Origin: Mangifera indica
Taxonomy: Eukaryota; Streptophyta; Magnoliopsida; Sapindales; Anacardiaceae
DNA: 64,000 nucleotides
Direction: 5' to 3'
Assembly: GCF_011075055.1 (NCBI RefSeq)
Contig: NC_058144.1
Location: 14,809,807 to 14,873,806 of the forward strand
The notes under the pieces are model-generated. The model made no database searches and was not told the DNA's origin. It was given only the letters and a program-made list of their open reading frames with translations. Both the position numbers and the translations under genes were made by a program. Below are positions 36,246 through 48,249 of this stretch, piece by piece (the first letter of the stretch is position 1; every line of letters starts with the position of its first letter).

Positions 36246-38283
36246 ACCATGGAAGAAAAAAAACCAACCATGGAAATGGACCGGGAAGTATGAGCAAGCC
36301 TTTACAAGAGTAAAAGAAGCGGTCACCACAAAACCAATGTTGCGCCTACCTGACTTCAGCCTACCATTTGAGGTGCATACGAACGCTTTTGACCGAGCAT
36401 TAGAAGGTGTTTTGGTGCAGGAAAAACACCTCATTGCCTATGAAAGCTGAAAATTGTCGAGCAAAGGTACAGCGCCCATGAGAAAGAAATAACGATAGTC
36501 ATACATTGTTTGGAGACATAGAGACACTACTTGCTAGGGACAAAATTCAGTGTGGTAACCGACAACGTTGCCAACACCTATTTCAAGACCAAAAAGAAGT
36601 TGTCGGCAAAGCAAGCATGGTGGCAAGAGTTCTTAGCGGAATTTGACTTTGATTGGGTGCACAAGATCGGGAGCAAAAACAGGGTGGCTGATGCACTAAG
36701 CCGCAAGGAAGTTCATGGGTATGTGGCAACCCTTACACAGGTACAGACAGACTTTCTTGAGAAATTGAAGGTGTAAGCTGATGAAGACACAGAGTATAAG
36801 AACTTGAGACAACAAGTTAAGGAGGGGATAGTTCGAAAGTATTGGCTTGACAAGGGTTTGCTCTATGCTAGAGGGGGTAGACTTTATGTTCCTAAGGGAA
36901 TGGGACTAAGGCAAGGCTTATTAAAGGAGACAAATGAGCCACAATAGGCAGGACATCCAGGCGTTGAAAGGATGCTAGCGCTGTTAAAGAGGCACTATTA
37001 CTAACCTAAGATGGAGGAGGACGTGGAACTCTATGTATGCACATGCTTAGTGTGCCAATTAGACAAGACCGAGAGAAAGTGACAAGTAGGTTTGTTGCAA
37101 CCACTTCCAATCTCGAAGAGGCCATGGGAGTCAGTGTCAATAGATTTCATAAGTGGTTTTCCAATGGTGGACGGTTTGGGATCAATCTTGGTAGTGGTTG
37201 ATCAATTCTCCAAGCATTCCATATTCATTGTCACGCCACAGTCATGCCAAGCACAAACAGTTGTTGAACTATTTTTCAAGCATGTTGTGAAAATTTTTTG
37301 CTTACACAAGGACATCATAAGCGATCAGGATGAAAGGTTCATGAGTAAATTCTAGACTTATTTGTTTAAACTAATGGGTTCAGAGCTGAAATTTTCTACA
37401 GCCAATCATCTGTAAATTGACTGACAGACAGAGTGGATTAATACACTCTTGGAAGAGTATTTACGGCACTATGTGACCACAAGTCAGCGCAACTGGGTGT
37501 AGTTGCTAGACGTAGCACAATTTTGCTACAATGTGCACAAGTCTTCATCGATAGGTTTGAGTCCAGCTGAAGTAACGCTAGGACAGCAGCCACTAACCCC
37601 TTTAGAAGTGGCGAAGCAAAAATCAAAGAGAAAGTGCCCTATTGGTGCAAGAGAAGACCGAATTAATTGAGGAAGCCACAGACAGCTTACTGAAGGCCCA
37701 ACGGAGAATGAAGAAATACCCGGATCAGCATAGAAGGCCATTGGAGTTTCAAGAAGGGGACTTGGTGTTACTCAAGTTGACACATCAAATTTGGAAGAAC
37801 ATCATGGATAAGAGATATCACAAGGGGCTGACACAAAGGTATGATGGACCATTCCAGGTGATAAGACGAGTTAGAGCAGTGGCATATAGACTTCAACTTC
37901 CAAAACGTATGAAGCTACATCCCACATTTCATGTTAGTTTCCTCAAGCCCTATTATGAATAGACTCATAGGGCACCACCAACTGTTAGGAAAGAAATTGA
38001 CAAGAAGATAACTAAAATTCTAGATAAACGAATCAAAGGATATAGTAGGAAAAATCGGCGAAGTGAGTACTTGATCCAATGGGAAGGAGAAAGTGAGGTC
38101 AATGCTACTTGGGAGAGGGATGTACATCTATAGCAATATGAAGAGCAGATCAAAGAGTATTTGGAGACCCATCCGATGAGGGCGTCGGCTTCCTCTAGTA
38201 GAGATGGGTTTGTCAGCAGCCATGTGCAGGTGAGCATGGAATTACTTCCAGTTGGCCTTGGAAGTCAGCTAATGATAGTATGA
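36246..38283 (+). mobile_element. Ty3-gypsy chromovirus fragment, RNase H to chromodomain (fragment G2)
   Basis: It starts abruptly inside RNase H ([20 protein letters not shown], then LPFEVHTNAFDRALEGVLVQE). It continues through the integrase zinc finger (LLYARGGRLY, then YVCTCLVCQLDKTE; about 36,830-37,080), the core (RPWESVSIDFISGFP) and the C-terminal part (RPLEFQEGDLVLLKLT). It ends in the chromodomain (HPTFHVSFLKPYYE, then SEYLIQWEGESEVNATWERD) near 38,180. Several stops interrupt it. It is the same family as G1 and forms an inverted repeat with G1's 31,860-33,870 part. Confidence 0.88.
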
Positions 38284-38880
38284 AATATAGGGAAAAGGTT
38301 TGGCTTTGCAACTACATGGGTGCACTTACACCACGAGTCACACCAAGCCAAGAGCACACAAGCTAAGTGTGTGCTCATCCAAACATGACGGGTGAGCACA
38401 CACCCATGAAAATACTATTTTTATTACTCACGTAAAAAGGAATTACAAGTTTACCGAAGGAAAAATAATGATGCAAATGTTCTATATACAATTGCTCTCT
38501 CAAATCTCACTCAAGATCTCTCTTCCCTTTCCCTCCCTACTTGGCTGTTTATATAGGCAATACAAAGATAGTGAACATCCCCCACTAATAGGCTTATTCC
38601 TATTTTTAAACACACCAACACCTATTTTTAAACACATCGTGACACGCACCCGCGTGTGGGCTGGCACAGGGCAAAACAAGCCATATGTAGGTGAGTATGG
38701 CATTACTTCCAGTTGGTCTTAGAAGTCAGCTAATGATAGTAGGCAATATGGGAAAAAGGTTTGGCTTTGTAGGTATATGGGTTCAATGGATGCACATGCA
38801 CCATAGGTCACACCAAGCCAAGAGCGCAAAAGCTGGGTATGTGCTCAAATAGACATGACAGGGCACACCAGAAGGGCAAG
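38231..38880 (+). repeat. LTR-like region with two direct repeats downstream of chromovirus fragment G2
   Basis: A block starting at 38231 (GTGAGCATGG-ATTACTTCCAGTTGG, continuing to CACACCAAGCCAAGAGC and TGTGCTCA near 38,375) is repeated in the same orientation from 38691 to about 38,875. Between them lies AGACACGCACCCGCGTGTGG-type sequence shared with 31,060. This is consistent with 3' LTR material, possibly duplicated. LTR ends were not fixed. Confidence 0.65.
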
Positions 38881-38949
38881 TCGAGCAAAGAGACTGACTG
38901 AGTAGGGTGCAGATGTGCAGAACGTGCGCGAGCAAGCTGCGCGAAGATT

Positions 38950-41131
38950 AACTAAGTTCCATTAGTTTTGTTCATTGATTCAAATAAACTGTCACATGAT
39001 TCTGACCATGAATCTACAATATGGAACAAGGCATTTATTGAAAAGATCAACTAGTGCATATCAAACTTCAACCTAATGATGAAAATTTTACATGTTATCT
39101 AATTTAGAAATACATGATAAGAAGATTATTTTGTCACACATTTAGAAGATGTCAATTTTTGTCGTTGGAATCAAACTTACTTGATTTTGTAATTTCCTAA
39201 CAAATGGTACAAATGCATGGAATGCATCACTTTATTTGCAAGAAGCAAGACTCAAGTAAATCTTGAAAAATCATCAACAATTACAAAACAATATTGTTTC
39301 CCACCTAGGCTTGTAGTTCTAGATGGTCTACACAAATCCATATGTAAAAGTTAAAGCGGTCTTGAAGTTGAAACACAATCTTTAGATTTAAAACAAATTC
39401 TTGTTTGCTTTCCTTTCATGCAAGCATCACGCACATGATCTTTTTTGAAAACTAATTTTGGCAAACCTTTTACTAAGTTTCTTTTTGAAAGCTTTTGAAG
39501 AACATCAATGCTTGCATGTCCTAAACTTTTATGCCATAACCATATGTCCTCCTCCTTGGTTTCTTTAAAATTTGCATGAACAAAATTTGCATTTCATATG
39601 TAATGCATGAGGTTTCTTTAAAAGCCTACATGTGTTTGAAAAAGGGTTACTTCCATTATACCCTAATCCTTCCTTATTAAGACCACTTCTTTGAGATACA
39701 AGCATCTTATCCAACCTCTTAGTACCTATTTTAAAATTTTCAAATAATTCATTCGAACTAGATACATTTTTCTTTAACTCTTCATGTTTCTCTTTCTTGC
39801 ATGTTAATTCTTTTTGGCATGAATTCTTTTCATTTTGAACAATATCATATTTCTTAGTCAACTCATCATGATCATGTAGAAGTATATCATGTTCCTTTTT
39901 AATGCAAATTAATTGTTTCTTTAATGATTTATACTTTGCTTCTATGTTTTCATACTCATCTATCAAGTTTTCAAATGCATCTTACAATTCATGCAAGGAG
40001 TATGAGTATTTACCTCATTTTCTGAATCACTCTTGGCCATGAAACATATGTTGGCCTTTTCTTCCTCTGACTCACTTTCATCACTTGAGTCGTCGCTTCC
40101 ACTCCAAGTGGTAGCAAGCACTTTCTTCTTGAATAACTTCTCCTTTTTATCCTTCATCTTCTTTTTCAGAGGACAATTTTGGCAAATATGGCCTAATTTC
40201 TTTCATTCATAACATATTATCTTATTGTTGCTCTTTTCGCCCTCTTCCTTTGTTCCTCTTTGTCTAGCAAACCCTTTTCCTTTGGTCATCTTTGATCTTG
40301 ATAGAAATTTGCTAAACTTTCTAGCTAAGAGACTCACATCATCCTCATCCATGGAAGAATTTTCTTCCTCTTCCTTTTCATCCACAACCTTCAATACAAT
40401 ATCTCTTTTAGTCTTAACTTCTTCTTTGTTTGGTTTTCTCTTTATTTCATAGGTAAGAAGACTTCCTATGAGTTTATCCATTCCCATCTTGCTAAGATCC
40501 TTGGACTCCTCAATAACCGTTACCTTCATGGTTCACAAATCCGGTAGTGATCTCAAAATTTTTTTTACCAATTTGATCATCTCAAACCTCTTTCTAAGCC
40601 CTTTAAGATCGTTCACTAAATTAAAGAATCGTTTGTACATGTCAATTATATTTTCTCTGGACTTTATTTCAAATAATTCATATTCTCGAATGAGAAGTTC
40701 GATCTTTGACTCTTTAACTTGGCTTGTTCCTTTATGTGTGGTTTGGAGTATGGTCTAAACTTCTTTAGCAGACTCACAAGTAGATACTCTATTAAATTTT
40801 GTACCATCAAGAGCACAAAACAAGATGTTAATGGTTTTAGCATTTAAGCTCATCATCTTTTCATCCTCATCATTAAAATCCATTTCATTTTTAGGTTCAT
40901 TAGTTCTAGGGTCTATTGGCACTAAATCACCATGTTCAATAATTCTTCATAATTTAAAGTCAATAGACCTAACATGAAGCCTCATTCTAATTTTCCATTG
41001 GGTATAATTTGTTCCACAAAATAACGGAGGCCTAGTGGTAGGAGTAGGTATATTAGGCATTAAGAAATTGGATCGTATCTCTAAAAATCGTTAGATTTTA
41101 ATAAAACTAGAGTCCAAGCTCTGATACCAAT
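38950..41131 (-). mobile_element. Ty1-copia relic C1: gag and truncated integrase (minus strand)
   Basis: From 41,055 downward on the minus strand a UBN2-type gag can be read (PLFCGTNYTQWKIRMRLH, YELFEIKSRENIIDMYKRF, LRSLPDL). A charged region and the knuckle ICYE-KKLGHICQNCPLKKK follow near 40,200-40,150, and a coiled-coil gag tail at 39,966-39,565. It passes straight into the GAG-pre-integrase domain (WLWHKSLGHASIDVLQKLS) and the start of integrase (HMDLCRPSRTTSLGGKQYCF, IVDDFSRFT) at 39,540-39,200, then decays. The protease is absent, so a deletion fused gag to integrase. The primer-binding site on the minus strand (41,129-41,112) reads TGGTATCAGAGCTTGGACT, matching initiator tRNA-Met over 12 bases, 2 nt from the LTR. 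Lineage looks SIRE/Tork-like. Confidence 0.88.
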
Positions 41132-42788
41132 TGTTAAGCACTCTTGTAGTAGCTAATATGAACCTAGAGGGGGGTGAATAGGTTCTTAAAAATAAATTAA
41201 ATAATACACTATAACAAATTCCAGAGCAAACTTTACAAACCACACAACCGAAATACCAATGATAAATTCAACAGTTATAAACATTAAAGCAAGAATAAAC
41301 AATAACAGCAACGGAGACAAATAACAAGCTAAAATAACTAATAACAGTAACAATAAATGTCAATATTAACTACAACAATAAAATAACAATAAATATTAAT
41401 AATAACAACAATAAATATCAATAATAACATATAATATTTAGAGATAGAGTTGTAGAAATGCTCATTTAGAGTGGTTCGAAGCTTTCTCTTGCAAGCCTCC
41501 TATATCCACTTCTCTTAGCAAATCATCTTGGAGTTTCCCTATCACTTAAAGAATTTTCTACAGGTAGTACATCCAGAATTTTGCCCACTACACTAGTTGA
41601 TACGAGATTGCGCCATAATATCTGATTACAAGATATGAACAAGTTTAAGTGAATAGAAATCTCAAAGAATAAAAGTTTTAAGCTCATGGAGAGTTACAGA
41701 GAAATCAAAGTAATATTGTTTCTTAGTTTTTCCTTTTTGCTTTTTTTGATTTTTCTTCTCCCTTTTTCTCATCACCTTACTCTTCAATTTGAAACCAAAT
41801 TTATAGAGATATTTGATTCCCGTTGGGTTGAGTTTTCATTGACAATCTTCTAAAAAAATTTGACGAAGAAAAAGGACCTTGATCAGAGTTGCAACAAATA
41901 GGTTTAAATGCTTCAACGGATAACTTTCAGCACAGGCAGCTTGTTTTATTTTTGTGTTTAAAAAACAATCCAGAAGCTTGAACGGGTATATGTCGAGTTG
42001 CGCATGGTTGAAGTACAGGTTTAATTTTAAGAATGGCACGACCAGAAAGCTTTGAAAAAACTACACGAGAGCGACAAACTTTACACCTGTCTTACTTACA
42101 CTGGATTCTACGTCATAATTAGGATATTTTTCAGAATCAACCAATTGGGACAATAAATATTTTGACACTTGGCAGTAATGCATTGGACAAATCTGACAGC
42201 AATTCAAATGAAAATGTCATGGCTAGGATAATTTTCATAATGGTCCAACTGAGATAATAAATATTTTGGCATATAACAGTGACACATTGGACAAGTTTGT
42301 CAATGATTCAAAGGAAAATGTCACGGCTGGGATGGTTTTCAAATGTCCCAGTTGAGACATTCAATGGAATTAGAAGAAAAATGCTTTCTTGGACACATGG
42401 CAACAAGCAATTTGTAAGAGATGACACTTGGCAAGAAAATGTGAGGAAAGAGGTCATGGGTGGGACAAATTTCAGGTGTCCCCTTTGGGACATTCAATTC
42501 TCATGGTTAAAATAAATAAATTTAGTTGATTTGGGTCAACTAAATTAATATTTAAAAGCATGGCTAGACTATATCATTTTATTTCCAGAAAGTTGAACAA
42601 TTGAAGCACGATTTGATCACAGTTTGGTCACGGGTAAGTACAAACAATTTTCACCAATAATTTTTTTGATTCATATTTATCTGCAAATTTCACATTTTGT
42701 CTATCTTGTAATGTGTTTCAGCATTCTTTGGACATATTAGTAAATTAAACTTAGATTTTTATCATTATCAAAACATTAAGATTCAACA
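41132..42788 (-). repeat. 5' LTR of copia relic C1 (1,657 bp, minus orientation)
   Basis: On the minus strand the LTR starts TGTTGAATCTTAATGTTTTG at 42788 and ends GTGCTTAACA at 41132, giving the canonical TG..CA boundaries. The primer-binding site follows two bases later. It contains the CCTATTCACCCCCCTCTAGG block (41,180-41,160) common near the ends of plant copia LTRs. The open frames inside (60-78 codons) are not genes. No second LTR copy for this element is visible in the window, so the element is truncated at its 3' side. Confidence 0.8.
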
Positions 42789-43039
42789 TTTATTTTATCT
42801 CCAGGATGCTACACACAAGCGTGTACATACCATACACTATTGTGTGTTTAGTTGCATAACTAAGACAACTTCCTATTTTGTCGCTATCACATTCTAATCC
42901 ACTAATTGACCTTCTACTAACTATACATGGCAGTGTATGCCTCCATACACGGGTGTGTACCCTTGAAAAACTATTAAACATCACATTTAAAGCTAAAAAA
43001 AAAGACTATAATACCCTTAGGATTACTTGTGGGTGCTAC

Positions 43040-46000
43040 AAGAAACTTCACCAAAAAGGAGGCTACTAAAGGTGAAAGAGGAGAGAACAAGTTGTGTGCT
43101 ATGAATACAAGAAGCTGGGACACATCAAATATGATTGCCCTCTCCTCAAAATTGGAAGATCAAAAAAAGAAAGCAATAAAGGCTACATGGGATGATAGTG
43201 ATGAAAGTGAATCCAAAAAAAAGGACAATGAAGTAGCCAACTTGTGTTTCATGACAATCACAAATAATGAGGAACGAAAAAACAAAACGTGGAAAAGTAA
43301 ATGGTACCTCAATAGCGCTTGCTCAAGACACATGACCGGAGATATCTCTCAATTTTCAACAATAAACAAGAAAGATGGAGAACATGTCACCTTTGGAGAC
43401 AACGCAAAAGGTAAATTATTGGCATTGGAGATATTGGTAATAACTCTTACATTATTATTGAAAATGTTCTTCTAATTGATAGTTTTAAGCATAATCTTTT
43501 AGCATTAGTCAATTATGTGATAAAAGATTTAGAGTTATTTTTTAGCCAAATAATTACATTATAGAAAATACGAATGATAGAAAGCCAATTTGTGTAGGAA
43601 ATAGAGATGGAAATATTTACTCTGTAAATGTAGAAAATGAATCTCATGAAAAATCTATGTTTCTTTACGTTGCATGAAAATAGTTGGTTATGGTATAGAA
43701 GATTAGGTCATGTTAGCATGGACTTGATTTCAAAAATCTTTAAGAAAGAGCTTGTTAAAGGTTTTCCAAAATTAGATTTTGTTAAAAATAAAATTTGTGA
43801 TTCCTGCTAATTTGACAAACAAACAAAAAGTTCTTTTAAAAGCAAAATTCATATTTCTACATTTAAACCTTTACAACTTCTTCATATTAATCTTTTTGGG
43901 CCTTCAAGAACCGCAAGCCTAAGTGGAAAAAATTATGTTTTTTATTATTGTTGATGATTTTTTAAGATTCATTTGGGTAATTTTTCTTGTATCAAAAGAT
44001 AAATCGCTCCATGCATTTTCAAAATTTGTCAAGAAAATACAAAAAAAAAAAAGAAATGCATATTTCTTGCATTAGGAGTGATCATGGAGGAGAATTTGAA
44101 AATCATTTGTTTAAAAGCTTTATGATGAGCATGGTATAAAACATCAATTCTCTTATCCTAGAACTCTTCATCAAAATTGTGTAGTTGAAAGGAAGAATAG
44201 AACAATTCAAGAGATTGTTAGAATCACAATTAATGAAAAAGTTTTACCTCAATATTTTTTGGCAGAAGCCATAAACGCCATATGTTATATTTTAAATAGT
44301 GTTTTAATAAGATCATCCTTAAATAAAACTCCTTATGAACTTTGGAAAGACAAAAAACCAAATATTGGTTATTTTAAAGTGATTGGGTGTAAGTGCTTCA
44401 TTTTGAACACAAAACAAAATTTAGAAAAATTTTATTCAAAGTCGGACATTGGCATCTTTTTTTAATATCCATCATCTAGCAAAACATATAGGATATTTAA
44501 TAAAATGACACTAGTAATTGAGAATCCATGCATGTTATTTTTTTATGAATTTAATCCTTCGACTAGTATACAAGTTGATATTGATGATGATCAAATTAAA
44601 AATAGATACCAAATGGAAATTTATGACTCACCAAATGAGGTTAAGGATGAGATAAAACAAGAGCCAAAACATAAAGAAGATAAATATCTCCCTAAGGCTT
44701 GGAGGTATGCAAATGTTTATCCTAAAAAATTGATAATTGGTGAGGAAACTCAAGGTGTTAAAACTAGATCATCTTTCAATATTATAATAATTTTGCATTT
44801 CTTTCACAATTTGAACAAAAGATATTTCAGATGCATTAAATTATGAGTTTTGGATTTTAGCCATGCAAGAGAAACTAAATCAATTTGAAAGAAATAATGT
44901 TTGGGAACTAGTCTCTCGTTCGAATCACCAATCCGTTATTCACACAAAATGGGTTTTTAAAAATAAAATGGATGAATTTGGAGTGGTTGTTAGAAATAAA
45001 GTTAGATTACTAGCTCAAAGCTACAACCAAGAAGAAGAAATAGATTTAGAAAAAAACTTTTGCATTGGTGGCTAGAATAGAATCCATTAGGATGCATTTG
45101 ACATTCACATGTTCTAAAATTTTATTTTATATCAAATAGATGTTAAAAATGCTTTCTTAAATGGATTTATCATGGATGAAGTTTATGTTGAACAACCTCC
45201 TGAGTTTGAAAGTCATGATTTTTTAAACCATGTTTTTAAACTTCAAAAGCTCTTTATGGTTTAAAACAAGCACCTCAAGTATAGTATGAATGTTTGAGTA
45301 AATTTTTGCCTGGAAAAGGTTTTTGCATTAAAAAAGTAGATACTACATTATTTATTAAGTATAAAGAAAATGATATACTCTGATGATATCATTTTTTGTT
45401 CTACTAATGTCTCTTTGTGTGAAGAATTTTCTAATCTTATGAGCAAAGAATTTGAAATGAGCATGATAAGAGAACTTAAGTTTTTTTCTCGGACTTAACA
45501 TCAAACAAAGCAAAGAAAGCATCTTCATCAACCAAGCTTCATACATCAAGGACATTTTAAAGAAGTTTGGCATGAAGGGATTAAAAGCCTCAAGTACACC
45601 AATAAGTTCAACACCAAAAATAAAAGTGGGTCAAACATTGATGTCAAAATGTATAGAGGTATGATTAGCTCTCTTTTATATTTAACTACTAGTAGACCTG
45701 ATATTATGTTTAGTGTGTGTTTGTGTGCTCAATTCCAATCATATCCCAAGGAATCTCATTTAAAAGCCCTTAAAAAAATTTTGAAATATTTACATGGTAC
45801 TAGAATTTTAGGCTTGTGGTATCTTAGAGAAATTTCATTTGACTTAGTAAGCTATTTGGATGTCGACTTTATCGGGAGCCAAAGCGATAGAAAAAGTACT
45901 AGTGGTACTTATCATTTTCTAGGTCATGCATTAGTTTCATGGTTATTAAGAAAACAAAACTCTGCAGCTTTATCAATCACAGAAGTAGAATAAATTGTCA

Positions 46001-46310
46001 CAGGTAGTTGTTGTGTCCAAGCCTTGTGGATGCAACAAACCCTTAGAGATTATAGAGTTAGTCTATTTCAAACTCCAATCTTGTGTGACAATACAAGTGC
46101 CATTAATTTATCAAAAAGTTCCATTCAACACTCTCGAACCAAACATATTGAAAATAGATGTCATTTTATTCAATACCATATTTAAAAAGGGTGATATTTT
46201 CTAGACTTTGTCTTCACCGAAAATCAACTTATAGATATTTTTACAAAACCTCATAGGGAAGAACGTTTTGCAAAATTAGAGGTGAACGTAGGATCATGGA
46301 ATCACCACAT
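43040..46310 (+). mobile_element. Ty1-copia relic C2: knuckle to RNase H (plus strand)
   Basis: In order: a zinc-knuckle remnant (VCYEYKKLGHIKYDCPLLK; one Cys is Tyr) at 43,098; the protease WYLNSACSRHMTGD at 43,303, where the usual catalytic Asp of DSG/DSA is Asn; GAG-pre-integrase (WYRRLGHVSMDLISKIF) near 43,690; integrase (LHINLFGPSRT, IVDDFLRFIWVIF, RSDHGGEFEN, VVERKNRTIQEI) to 44,400; reverse transcriptase (HTKWVFKNKMDEFG, DVKNAFLNGFIMDEVYVEQP, then SDDIIFCSTN replacing the usual YVDD context); and RNase H (MYRGMISSLLYLTTSRPDI, SDRKSTSGTYHFLG, DNTSAINLS, TENQLIDIFTKP) to about 46,250. Many frameshifts and stops; inactive. Gag proper and the 5' LTR are missing. It diverges head-to-head from C1. 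Confidence 0.9.
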
Positions 46311-47640
46311 TAGCATTTTACATATTATTATAGTTGTAGTGTTTTGGTTGAATTTAAAGTGTCAATATTTGCTTTATGCATAATTCTATAATTGGCCAAT
46401 ATTTGATTGAAACTCTTTTATGAATTATTTATACATTGATTGCTCATGTATTTGATCTCTTTTTCATCATATTTAGCATCAAATTACATTGCATTGTATG
46501 TTTTTGAATCAATATTGCATAATTGGATCATTTGAGCTCATTTATGTTCAAAATGACACAACAAAATACACAGAAAAATGTCTTATACTATGCAAATTTA
46601 GTTGACAAATTGTAGAATTTGGTCCAACTAATAATACTAAAATTCGGTCGACCTAATATTGATGATTCGATCATCCGTTTTCTTCTGCACTTATAAGGGT
46701 ACTCTTTACTTAGATTTTTTTTTTTCCTTCACTCCAACCTCCATTTTTTTTCTTTTCTTCTCTACCTCAACTTCAACACCTTCTCAAATCACTTTCAAAT
46801 ACTTTTTTTTTTTTGCATCAAATTAATTCCAAACTTACTTTCTACACATTCAAACCTAAAAGCCCTTTCAAAAAAAATCAAATTTTAACTAAAAGTTCAA
46901 CAAAAATCTCCAAAATCCCTAAACCTAGAAATTCGGTTTTTGCTCAAATTCACTCAAATTGTTGTTTTTGATCAAATTGAACACTGTTTTATTCCCTCCA
47001 ACATCTACCTAACATTCCCCAACCATCAATTTTTGAATTTAAGTCTTAAATCAAAAACCCCTAATTTATAATCTTAATGTCGGCTTTTATTCTAAAATAT
47101 ATCTTTCATTTGTATTTTTTGAATTTCAACAACACCATTGGATTCCTCTCACCATTTTTAGCTTGGTATGTATCCAGTTTTTGAATTTGTGAATGTTCAT
47201 GTGAAATTACGTTTATGCACTTGTACTTACATTCAAAGCCATTTTTGCATCTCATCACATGTCATTGCACTCAATGTGGTATCTATGCGTACTATTCACT
47301 ATGTTCCATTTTCAAACATACTTTTGTGCTTCATTTCATTTAAATTGATAATTATGTGATTAGTTGTGCATCATTGACAATTTGTTAGCTTATGTGATAT
47401 ATTTGGGCATTTTACATGAATTTACAATTCATATTGTCTAAATATTAGTTCTCTTATTTTGATGATCATGGTTGCTTGGAAACTTTGTTATTTGGTTTTG
47501 CTTTGATAATCATATTTTATATCTATGTGTTTATGAATATTAGCCTTCCTTTGCCTTATTAGATATATACTTTGCTTATTTCCTTTTTATAATGACAAAG
47601 GGGGAGAAGTTATGAAAGCAAATATATACATACATATATG

Positions 47641-47736
<96 letters not shown>

Positions 47737-48249
47737 TATGCTTGATATGGATATGAATGTAAATGTTATATTTGATATGTATCATTAATATGGATATTTG
47801 AGATGAATGGAAATTTGATATTTGATGTAGGAATGATATTTGATATATATCTTTGATATGGATTTGGTGATCATTTATATGTGTTCATAATTTTCTTTCT
47901 TTTTTTCTTTGGTTTTCCTTTGTCTTATTGACTATATAATTTGCTAATTTCTCTTTGATAATAACAAAGAGAGAGAAGTTATAAATGTTATATGGATATA
48001 TTTGATTATGGATGCTATATTTGATTGATGTGGATATTTTAATTATTGATGTAGTTTATGTTGGATATATGACAATGGTATGAATTGTATTACTATTTGC
48101 TTATGGTGCATATATTCAAGGGGAGGAAACTTTATTTTTTAGGGGAAACTCTTGCAAATTTCTTAACTTTAAGGAAATACATTTATTGATATATTTTATA
48201 AAATTTCTTGAAGTACATATATGTTTGTCATCATAAAAAATGAGGAGAT
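46311..48249 (+). other. 3' untranslated region of copia relic C2
   Basis: No coding similarity after RNase H. Two similar blocks about 370 bp apart (around 47,560-47,620 and 47,925-47,985) share CTTATTAGATATATA/TTTGCT-ATTTC and end in CAAAGGGGGAGAAGTTATGA or CAAAGAGAGAGAAGTTATAA. These purine runs resemble polypurine tracts of SIRE-type copia elements. The open frame at 47,168-47,359 has no recognisable domain. Confidence 0.6.
47622..47741. repeat. Long compound microsatellite (TA)n / (TATG)n
   Basis: An interrupted TA run covers about 47,622-47,709. It is followed by seven or more TATG units to about 47,741. The minus-strand 69-codon frame across it (47,576-47,785) is an artefact of the repeat. 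Confidence 0.98.

Noticed and set aside
36157..36450. A single continuous gene across the chromovirus junction
   Set aside because: The first part is the reverse complement of gag and only the part after about 36,250 matches RNase H.
41112..41131. tRNA-like word TGGTATCAGAGC (minus strand)
   Set aside because: It is a retroelement primer-binding site complementary to initiator tRNA-Met, not a tRNA gene; no cloverleaf can be drawn.
47576..47785. 69-codon minus-strand frame
   Set aside because: Encoded by the TA/TATG microsatellite (His-Ile-Tyr repeats).
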